A DNA stretch of 25,994 nt, taken from assembly GCA_002307065.1 (NCBI GenBank), contig DBTN01000026.1, forward strand, positions 1-25,994, in the 5' to 3' direction. Under the pieces are notes generated by a model. It saw only the letters and a list, made by a program, of their open reading frames with translations. It was not told where the DNA came from and made no database searches. The DNA comes from Akkermansiaceae bacterium UBA1315 (GTDB taxonomy: Bacteria; Verrucomicrobiota; Verrucomicrobiia; Verrucomicrobiales; Akkermansiaceae). A program made the translations under genes and the position numbers. Positions 14,937 to 20,472 of this stretch are shown here, piece after piece (within the stretch, counting starts at the first letter, position 1; each line of letters begins with the position of its first letter).

Positions 14937-15674
14937 ATGAGCACCCCTTCCCGAGATCCCAGACCTTTCAAGCGCGCCATTCTTAAACTCAGCGGAGAAG
15001 CTCTCCGAGAGCCAGGTTCCACGGACAACATTTCCCCGGAAATCGTCGACCGCATCGCTTTGGAAATCCGTGAGGCGATCGACACGGGCTTGCAACTCGG
15101 CATCGTCGTCGGCGGCGGAAATTTCTGGCGCGGCGCGAGTGCTTCGGCACGCGGGATGGACCGGGCGACTGCCGATTACGTCGGCATGTTGGCGACGGTG
15201 ATGAACGCGCTCGCGCTCGAAGGCGCCCTCGAACACCACGGCGTCCGCTGCGTGGTGCAGTCGGCGATTGAAATGAAAAACGTCGCCGAGCCATTCATCC
15301 GCCGGAAAGCCGAGCGTCAATTGGACGATGGAAAAGTGGTGATTTTCGCCGCGGGAACCGGCAGTCCGTTTTTCTCGACCGACACGACCGCCGCTCTCCG
15401 CGCTAGCGAAATGGGTGCGGATGTGATTTTGAAAGCCACCCAGGTCGATGGCGTTTATTGCTCCGATCCTCGGAAAAATCCGGATGCGAAACGCTACGAG
15501 ACGGTGACATTCCAAGAGTGCCTGACCCAGCGTCTCAGTGTGATGGACGCGACGGCTTTCAGCCTGTGCATGGACAATCACGTGCCGATTATCATTTTCG
15601 ACCTTGGCCCGGATGGAAATCTTTCGCACGCCCTGCGTGGATTGCCGATCGGCACGCTCGTCCACGGCGAGTGA
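14937..15674 (+). CDS. pyrH: UMP kinase
   Basis: This phosphorylates UMP to UDP with ATP in pyrimidine nucleotide synthesis, as a cytoplasmic hexamer of the amino-acid-kinase fold. The protein has 245 residues from ATG 14937. Motifs are ILKLSGEAL near the start, VVGGGNFWRG, the Asp in DRATADYVGMLATVMNALAL, the GTGSPFFSTDTTAALRA phosphate and substrate region, and DATAFSLCMDN. An in-frame upstream start at 14898 would add 13 residues without family support. The order pyrH then frr is the common bacterial arrangement; rpsB and tsf, often upstream, are absent here. Confidence 0.98.
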   Translation: MSTPSRDPRPFKRAILKLSGEALREPGSTDNISPEIVDRIALEIREAIDTGLQLGIVVGGGNFWRGASASARGMDRATADYVGMLATVMNALALEGALEHHGVRCVVQSAIEMKNVAEPFIRRKAERQLDDGKVVIFAAGTGSPFFSTDTTAALRASEMGADVILKATQVDGVYCSDPRKNPDAKRYETVTFQECLTQRLSVMDATAFSLCMDNHVPIIIFDLGPDGNLSHALRGLPIGTLVHGE

Positions 15675-15682
15675 TTTTTGAC

Positions 15683-15698
15683 AACCGGTCGACCGGTT
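15683..15698. promoter_or_regulatory. 16-bp palindrome with two ACCGGT sites, pyrH-frr gap
   Basis: AACCGGTCGACCGGTT is a perfect palindrome with two ACCGGT words eight bases apart, in the 57-bp gap between pyrH and frr. It belongs to the window-wide excess of ACCGGT. It could be a protein-binding site or a transcript hairpin; no regulator is known to me for it. Confidence 0.4.
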
Positions 15699-15731
15699 TG
15701 CATTTTCCCCAATTTGAACGAACCCAGTTTT

Positions 15732-16298
15732 ATGGATCCCGAAGAAGCGATTTTTGAAGTAGAGGAAGCGATGACCAAGTGCGTGGAGTATTTGATCCAC
15801 GAATTTTCCGGCGTGCGGACCGGTAAGGCCAGCCCGGCGTTGATTGATAACCTCGATGTTCACGTCCACGCATACGGCGCGGTTTCGAAGCTGAAGAGCT
15901 TGGCGGTCATCAGTTCGCCCGAGCCGCGCATGTTGGTCGTGCAGCCGTTTGATCCCTCGACGACCCGCGACATCGAGCGGGCGATCCGCGAGTGCAAACT
16001 CGGGCTGAATCCCGCCGCTGCCGACCGTTCGATCCGTGTGCCGATTCCTGAGCTTTCCGAAGAGCGCCGTCGGGACATGGTGAAAATGATCAAACAACTC
16101 GCCGAAGAAGCGAAAGTCCGCCTTCGCGCCGCGCGCAAAGATGGCATGGACGCCGCGAAAAAGATGAAAGCGGAGAACATCATCACCGAGGACGGCCAGA
16201 AAGATTTCGAAGAAGAAGTCCAGGAACTCACCAAAAAGTTCACCAAAAAAATCGAAGACCACGCCGTCGCCAAAGAGGCGGATTTGATGAAAGTTTAG
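15732..16298 (+). CDS. frr: Ribosome recycling factor
   Basis: This splits post-termination ribosomes together with EF-G. It is 188 residues, normal for the family. It starts MDPEEAIFEVEEAMTKC and carries the helix-1 segment EFSGVRTGKASPALIDNL, the turn LAVISSPEPRMLVVQPFDPS, the central VPIPELSEERRRDMVKMIKQ and the long helix through VRLRAARKDGMDAAKK. ATG 15732 is the natural start; the frame is open to 15678 but those residues do not match the family. No Shine-Dalgarno is seen. It is 57 bp downstream of pyrH and is followed by a repeat-rich gap. Confidence 0.98.
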   Translation: MDPEEAIFEVEEAMTKCVEYLIHEFSGVRTGKASPALIDNLDVHVHAYGAVSKLKSLAVISSPEPRMLVVQPFDPSTTRDIERAIRECKLGLNPAAADRSIRVPIPELSEERRRDMVKMIKQLAEEAKVRLRAARKDGMDAAKKMKAENIITEDGQKDFEEEVQELTKKFTKKIEDHAVAKEADLMKV

Positions 16299-16322
16299 GA
16301 ACATCGAACATCGAACATCGAA
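16299..16322. repeat. GAACATC heptamer tract after frr
   Basis: Three perfect copies of GAACATC plus GAA begin immediately after the frr stop (16299-16319, then GAA). It is one of several short-word tandem tracts in intergenic positions of this window. Confidence 0.8.
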
Positions 16323-16349
16323 GTGAAGAGGCTGAGATCGGTTAGCAAG

Positions 16350-16375
16350 AAGAGTTCAAACTTCAGTTTGCTCTT
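16350..16375 (+). terminator. Hairpin after frr (possible transcript end)
   Basis: AAGAG (16350-16354) pairs with CTCTT (16371-16375). Inside, CAAACT (16357-16362) pairs with AGTTTG (16365-16370) around a 2-nt loop, with a 2-nt bulge between the two stems. No T-run follows, so it is a stabilising 3' hairpin or a dispersed repeat rather than a textbook terminator. Confidence 0.35.
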
Positions 16376-16398
16376 CCATACCGGACGGCCTTTTTCTG

Positions 16399-16492
16399 AA
16401 CGCAGATTAAGAAGGATTCCGCAGATTTTTTAAGAACTGAAATTCTCTTTTTCTTCATCTGCGAAATCCGCGTAATCCAAATAATCTGCGTT
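16399..16492. repeat. Nested fold-back element (AACGCAGATTA family)
   Basis: The outer arms AACGCAGATTA (16399-16409) and TAATCTGCGTT (16482-16492) are perfect 11-bp inverted repeats. The inner arms GGATTCCGCAGAT (16414-16426) and ATCTGCGAAATCC (16457-16469) pair at 12 of 13 positions. All four are variants of one word (CGCAGAT/ATCTGCG), so the element is built from one repeated motif. It is a likely dispersed extragenic palindrome, with no coding capacity. Confidence 0.7.
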
Positions 16493-16503
16493 TGAAAAAA
16501 GCT

Positions 16504-16515
16504 CAGACCGGTCTG
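16504..16515. promoter_or_regulatory. 12-bp palindrome with ACCGGT upstream of the M42 peptidase
   Basis: CAGACCGGTCTG is a perfect 12-bp palindrome 39 bp before the peptidase start. The site has the same ACCGGT core as many others in the window. It is followed by a short-word tract (CTCTGGATTCTGGACTCTCC) at about 16522-16545. Confidence 0.35.
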
Positions 16516-16553
16516 CTCTTGCCTCTGGATTCTGGACTCTCCAGTCTTTCCCC

Positions 16554-17633
16554 ATGCGACAGAAGGCGATTTCTCTTTTGCGGGAACTGACAGAAGCTCA
16601 CTCGGTTTCCGGGCATGAGGATGAAGTTCGCGCGATTTTTGTCGATGAACTGGAGGGCTGCGGAGATTTTGACGCGGATCGAAATGGTTCGGTCTTTTGC
16701 GGCATGGGCAAATCCGGCCCGCGTGTGCTGGTCGCCGGGCATATGGACGAAGTCGGATTTTTGGTGCAGAACATCACGTCCGACGGTTTTTTGCAATTCG
16801 TGCCGGTGGGCGGTTGGTGGGAGCACCAGCTTTTGGCGCAGCGGGTGGAGGTTTTGACCCGCACGGGCGAAAAAATTCTCGGGGTCGTTTCATCGAGGCC
16901 GCCGCATTTCATGCCGGAAGGGCAACGGAAAATGGTGGTGTCGATCGATCAGCTTTACATCGATATCGGCGCGGAATCGAGACGCGACGCGCAGGAACAT
17001 CTGGGCGTCTCGTTGGGGGACCCGATCGCGCCGGTTTCGCCATTTACTCCGATGTCGCAGGAAGATTGGTTTATGGCGAAAGCATTCGACAACCGGGTCG
17101 GGATGGCGGGTGCGATTCAAATCGGGCAGCTCTTTTGTCAATCGGCCCACCCGAACCAACTGATCGTTTGCGGAACGGTGCAGGAAGAAGTCGGCCTGCG
17201 CGGCGCGAGAACGGCGGCGAATTTGGCAAAACCGGATGTCGCGATCATTCTTGAAGGGCCTCCTGCGGATGACACCCCCGGGTTTTCCCGGGCCGATTGC
17301 CAAGGGCGTCTCGGTGGCGGGGTGCAGATCCGGCTTTTCGATCCGACGGCGATCACCAATCCGCGGCTTGCCCAGTTGGCGATTGAGACGGCGATCCAAG
17401 AAGGAATTCCGTATCAAGTCACCGTCCGCCGCAGCGGCGGAACCGACGCAGGAGCGATGCATCAGTCAAACGAAGGCGTGCCGACGATCGTTTTGGGCGT
17501 CCCTGCGCGCTACATTCACTCTCACAATGCGATCATCGATCTGAACGACTATCTGCATCTGGTTGCGCTGACCGCGGCGCTGGTGCGGCGATTGGACGAA
17601 AAGACGGTCGAGGAATTGACGACGTATTTGTGA
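16554..17633 (+). CDS. M42-family metallo-aminopeptidase
   Basis: A 359-residue cytoplasmic peptidase of family M42 (tetrahedral aminopeptidase / glutamyl aminopeptidase / FrvX group), which trims N-terminal residues from peptides using two metal ions. The metal and catalytic set is complete: His63 with Asp65 in AGHMDEVGF, Asp179 in AFDNRVG, Glu211-Glu212 in VQEEVGLRGA, Glu234 in ILEGPP and His322 in RYIHSHNA. Length is normal. Specificity cannot be told from sequence. ATG 16554 follows a repeat-rich gap and lacks a Shine-Dalgarno. It is convergent with the 97-residue gene, 34 bp away. Confidence 0.93.
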   Translation: MRQKAISLLRELTEAHSVSGHEDEVRAIFVDELEGCGDFDADRNGSVFCGMGKSGPRVLVAGHMDEVGFLVQNITSDGFLQFVPVGGWWEHQLLAQRVEVLTRTGEKILGVVSSRPPHFMPEGQRKMVVSIDQLYIDIGAESRRDAQEHLGVSLGDPIAPVSPFTPMSQEDWFMAKAFDNRVGMAGAIQIGQLFCQSAHPNQLIVCGTVQEEVGLRGARTAANLAKPDVAIILEGPPADDTPGFSRADCQGRLGGGVQIRLFDPTAITNPRLAQLAIETAIQEGIPYQVTVRRSGGTDAGAMHQSNEGVPTIVLGVPARYIHSHNAIIDLNDYLHLVALTAALVRRLDEKTVEELTTYL

Positions 17634-17667
17634 TCTTGAGAGGGCGCCGACTAAAGCCAGCGCTCCG

Positions 17668-17961
17668 TTAAGAAAGCGCCGTGACGATTTCCAGCCACTC
17701 GTCTGCCAGTGATTTTCCGCGTGGTGGAACCGGTTTTTTGGCGCGCGCGTACCAATATTCCGCGTTGCTTTGATCGCCTTCTTCGCGATGGAGCCAAGCG
17801 TGAATCCAAGAACCGGTTGTGCCGGGGATTTCCTGGCAAAGGTCGTGGGCGTCATGCCAGCGCCCGGCTTTGGCAAACCAAAGTGCGGTAAGGGCAGGGG
17901 ACAATCCGGATGGGGGCTCTGAAGCCGTGGTGGCGGAGCGAGCAAGATCGGCGGCGTTCAT
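17668..17961 (-). CDS. Conserved hypothetical protein, 97 residues
   Basis: A small soluble protein with the pattern of a conserved family of unknown function: SPALTALWFAKAGRWHDAH, then WIHAWLHREEGDQSNAEYWYARA, and a terminal LADEWLEIVTAL. The repeated Trp/Ala/His helix pairs look like a short TPR-like helical hairpin; that is inference. No signal peptide and no catalytic motif. I recall similar short proteins in Proteobacteria and Verrucomicrobiota but could not search. It is convergent with the M42 gene and divergent from mraZ across a 330-bp AT-rich gap. The ATG at 17961 has no Shine-Dalgarno. Confidence 0.75.
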   Translation of the reverse strand: MNAADLARSATTASEPPSGLSPALTALWFAKAGRWHDAHDLCQEIPGTTGSWIHAWLHREEGDQSNAEYWYARAKKPVPPRGKSLADEWLEIVTALS

Positions 17962-18291
17962 GCCTGACTGTCGGATTTCTCAAAAAGGCATGCAAACCGG
18001 TTTTTTTATACCCTGGAGTACACTGGGCTCGGGTTTGAAGGCGGAAAGTACACCTTGACTTCGAATGGCTCGTTCAGGCTTAGAAAATTACGAAATTTTG
18101 CGGAGTTTTGAAATTTTTTTTAGAAATGATTCATTTTGCAATGAGTTATCGGGTTTCAATCAAAAAATAAATGCCTTCTAATGCGCTATAAATGAGAGAT
18201 TTACAACTTTTCTAAAAGAACTGGAGTTTCGGATTGCACGCTGGGTGTCTTTTAGTGTACTTTTTTGCACTGAAATAATTCAGCATTCATC
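17962..18291. other. AT-rich divergent region upstream of mraZ
   Basis: 330 bp without a gene, clearly richer in A and T than the rest of the window between about 18060 and 18290. AGTACAC occurs at 18017-18023 and 18047-18053, exactly 30 bp apart, and in inverted form (GTGTACT) at 18255-18261. A near-palindrome AAATGA-T-TCATTT lies at 18124-18136. A TATAAA lies at 18187-18192 without a convincing -35. This is the expected control region of the dcw cluster. Confidence 0.5.
18235..18274 (+). promoter_or_regulatory. Candidate MraZ operator: four 10-bp-phased boxes
   Basis: TGCAC (18235), GTGTC (18245), GTGTA (18255) and TTGCA (18265) start exactly 10 bp apart, 18-57 bp before the mraZ start. 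MraZ is known in other bacteria to bind short direct repeats at a 10-bp period upstream of its own gene (TGGGN with 5-bp spacers in E. coli, AAAGTG-type boxes in mollicutes). The phase and place fit; the box sequence differs. A CTGAA/TTCAG inverted repeat (18270-18283) overlaps the last box. Confidence 0.4.
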
Positions 18292-18744
18292 GTGAGTTCC
18301 GCCGTCCAGCCTTATCGGGGTTTTAACCTCTACAAAATGGACCCGAAATATCGGGTTTCCATCAAGGCTGACTGGCGTCCTGAGCCAGGTGAAACCCTGT
18401 TCCTGCTTTTTTCGCGGACCCGGGAAATGCCGATGATCAAAGTGCTGACGCAGGCGGGTTATGATGAACGCGTCCAGATCGTGGAGAAAAGCCAACTGAG
18501 CGAAGCCAAAAAGCGCGAGAAGCTTGGCAGTCTCGCGATGCTTTGCCGCGAAGTGACGTTGAATGAACAAGGCAAGCTGCTCGTCCCAAAAGACCTGAGT
18601 GAAAAAGCGGGTCTTGAAGCGGACAGCGACGTGATGCTCGCCGGTCGCGAAAAACATTTTGAGATCTGGAACAAAGAGAATTTCGACCGATTCCTCGAAC
18701 TAGAAATGAACCAAGACGACGACGACGAGCTTGGGATTTTATAA
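18292..18744 (+). CDS. mraZ: Transcriptional regulator MraZ
   Basis: First gene of the dcw cluster; a DNA-binding protein of the AbrB-like fold that forms rings and represses its own operon. It has 150 residues. The GTG start at 18292 keeps the expected N-terminal strand YRGFNLYKMDPKYRVSI; starting at ATG 18337 would cut it away. The first DxxxR motif is present (D17-P-K-Y-R21). The second, normally DxxGR, reads NEQGK here, so it is degenerate. The tail NQDDDDELGIL is acidic. It lies downstream of candidate boxes at 18235-18274 and upstream of the tandem repeat array. Confidence 0.92.
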   Translation: MSSAVQPYRGFNLYKMDPKYRVSIKADWRPEPGETLFLLFSRTREMPMIKVLTQAGYDERVQIVEKSQLSEAKKREKLGSLAMLCREVTLNEQGKLLVPKDLSEKAGLEADSDVMLAGREKHFEIWNKENFDRFLELEMNQDDDDELGIL

Positions 18745-19181
18745 CGATCGACACCCCGAACTTTGCAGCCATGCAGCTTGCACAAACCGAGACCTTGCCC
18801 CTGACCGGACGCTTTTCAGCGATCGCGGGAGTGCTGCGTTTGGCCGGTTCGGGAGACGGATTTTTGGCTGGGCGGAAGCGCGTGCTCGGGACAGCGCGCC
18901 TTTCGCGATTCACAACGATGGTCCGCGCCGCTTCAGGTTGGTTGTCGGCGCGGCCATCGGACATTTTCTTGGCTGGGCGGAAAGATGTGCTCGGGACAGC
19001 ACCCTTTTCGCTTTTTAAAACGGTGGCTCGCGCTGCGCCTGGCTGGTTGTCAGCGCGGTCACCGGGATTTTTCTTGGCTGGGCGGAGAGTCGCGCACGGG
19101 ACTGCGCTTCCTTTCGTCGATGATAGCCCGACTGTGCGCACCGCTCCTGGCTGGTTGTCGGCGGCGCAGTCGGACATTTTT
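18745..19181. repeat. Tandem ~105-bp repeat array with two covarying hairpins, mraZ-rsmH gap
   Basis: A 437-bp gap built from about three and a half tandem units. The unit start GGYTGGTTGTC recurs at 18936, 19041 and 19149 (periods 105 and 108), and TTGGCTGGGCGGA recurs at 18864, 18969 and 19074 (105 each). Hairpin A has a constant 15-nt loop ending TGGTTGT and changing stems: CCGCGCCG/CGGCGCGG (18923-18930, 18946-18953), CGCGCTG/CAGCGCG (19029-19035, 19051-19057), and CCG/CGG plus TGCGC/GCGCA (19135-19168). Hairpin B has an identical CGGGAC loop with stems GCGTGCT/AGCGCGC (18880-18899), GTGCT/AGCAC (18987-19002) and GCGCA/TGCGC (19092-19107). Compensating changes argue for selection on structure. 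All unit lengths are multiples of three and the array stays open in the rsmH frame. Confidence 0.85.
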
Positions 19182-20132
19182 ATGAGCGCCGCGCCGGTTG
19201 CGGATGGCGAATATCACCTGCCGGTTTTCCCTGCGGAAATTGCCGAGTGGATGGCCGCTGGACCGGATTCGTTCATCATTGATGGCACGCTGGGAGGCGG
19301 TGGCCACAGTGAGCTTTTTCTGAAATCTGGCGCACGGGTTTTGGGAATCGATCGCGATCCCGAAGCGCTTGCTCACGCTCAACGACGTCTGGCCGGTTTT
19401 GGAAACCGGTTTTCCACTTGGGAGGGAAATTACTCCCAAGTATGCGAAACGCCGGCGATCCAAAGCGGTGATCTTGCCGATGGCTTGCTGCTCGATCTTG
19501 GCGTTTCCTCACGCCAGCTCGATTCCGCTGAGCGCGGATTTTCGTTTCAACGCGAAGGCCCGCTCGATATGCGGATGGGCCCGTCGAGCCCGCGCACCGC
19601 GGCGGATGTCGTCAACGGCTGGCCCGAAGCGGATTTGGTGAAAATCCTTTTCGAGTTTGGCGAAGAATCCCGCGCCCGGAAAATCGCCGGGGAAATCGTC
19701 AAGCGCCGGGCGACCCGTCCTTTCCAGACGACGCTCGATCTGGCCGATTTCATCGAAAAAACCATCGGTCGCCACGGTCGGACGCATCCGGCGACAAAAA
19801 CGTTCCAAGCGATCCGCATGGCGGTCAACGAGGAGCTCGAATCGCTTGCGGCCGCCCTCGATGCGGCACCCGCCGCGCTGAAACCGGGCGGGAAATTGCT
19901 CATCATCACTTTCCACAGCCTCGAAGACCGGATGGTGAAGCGTTTCTTGAAACATCGGTCGACCGCCTTCCTCGATGAACCCGGATGGCCGGAACCGAGA
20001 CCGAATCCCGATTATCAGTTTCGGCTGCTGTCGCGAAAAGCGATTGCTCCGACCGCCGGAGAAATTTCCCTCAACCCGCGAGCCCGCAGTGCAAAACTGC
20101 GGGTCGCACAGCTTTTAGCCCCAACGTCATGA
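19182..20132 (+). CDS. rsmH: 16S rRNA (cytosine(1402)-N(4))-methyltransferase RsmH
   Basis: This methylates N4 of C1402 in the decoding site of 16S rRNA using S-adenosylmethionine; formerly MraW. The protein has 316 residues from ATG 19182, normal for the family, starting MSAAPVADGEYHLPVFPAEI. Motifs are the SAM-binding FIIDGTLGGGGHSE, VLGIDRDPEAL, LLLDLGVSSRQLD, GFSFQREGPLDMRM, the FQAIRMAVNEELE helix and LLIITFHSLEDRMVKRF, ending with RSAKLRVAQLL. The frame is open upstream to ATG 18771, 26 bp after mraZ, which would add 137 residues of repeat-encoded sequence. I rejected that as the main call because the family starts at 19182. Its stop overlaps the next start (ATGA). Confidence 0.96.
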   Translation: MSAAPVADGEYHLPVFPAEIAEWMAAGPDSFIIDGTLGGGGHSELFLKSGARVLGIDRDPEALAHAQRRLAGFGNRFSTWEGNYSQVCETPAIQSGDLADGLLLDLGVSSRQLDSAERGFSFQREGPLDMRMGPSSPRTAADVVNGWPEADLVKILFEFGEESRARKIAGEIVKRRATRPFQTTLDLADFIEKTIGRHGRTHPATKTFQAIRMAVNEELESLAAALDAAPAALKPGGKLLIITFHSLEDRMVKRFLKHRSTAFLDEPGWPEPRPNPDYQFRLLSRKAIAPTAGEISLNPRARSAKLRVAQLLAPTS

Positions 20133-20470
20133 ACCGTCGAAAATCAGAGCCTCGCACGCCACGCTCGGTATTTTTTGCCCTTTTCATCGCTGCTGCGATC
20201 GCGGCGTGCGGTGGAGTGCTGCACGCCTTTTACAAAAACCGGCAGATCCAGACGGCTCGCGAGATCGATGCGATCGAGCGCCGGATCGAGCAATATCAGC
20301 TCGACGTCCGCACCACACAGATGCGCATGGATCAGCTTTTGAACCGGTTTGCGATTCGCCAGCAGCTTCAGGAAAATTCGTCGACGCTCTGTTCGATTCC
20401 GCTCGGAGTCGTGGAAGAGGTTGACCCTGCGCCGCCCGTCCGCAATAGCGTGGCGTCCGCGACTCCCTAG
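20129..20470 (+). CDS. ftsL: FtsL-like cell division protein
   Basis: A 113-residue bitopic membrane protein in the ftsL position of the dcw cluster. A short basic cytoplasmic N-terminus (MNRRKSEPRTPR) is followed by one transmembrane helix (about residues 14-34, VFFALFIAAAIAACGGVLHAF). A coiled-coil-forming region follows at about 37-80 (REIDAIERRIEQYQLD and onward), then a Pro-rich tail. This is the FtsL/DivIC build, which links FtsQB and FtsWI in the divisome. Sequence identity to known FtsL is not visible, so the name rests on topology and place. It overlaps the rsmH stop by four bases and is followed within two bases by ftsI. Confidence 0.75.
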   Translation: MNRRKSEPRTPRSVFFALFIAAAIAACGGVLHAFYKNRQIQTAREIDAIERRIEQYQLDVRTTQMRMDQLLNRFAIRQQLQENSSTLCSIPLGVVEEVDPAPPVRNSVASATP

Positions 20471-20472
20471 TG

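Noticed and set aside
14820..16304. 494-residue minus-strand open frame over pyrH and frr
   Set aside because: It runs across two well-supported plus-strand genes and the gap between them, so it is a chance open frame in GC-rich DNA.
18437..19177. 246-residue minus-strand frame with repeats across mraZ and the repeat array
   Set aside because: It overlaps mraZ in antisense and its repeats follow from the DNA repeats. Kept only as an observation under the array, not as a gene.
18745..19181. CRISPR array
   Set aside because: Units of about 105 bp are too long, there are no unique spacers between short identical repeats, and no cas genes are present.
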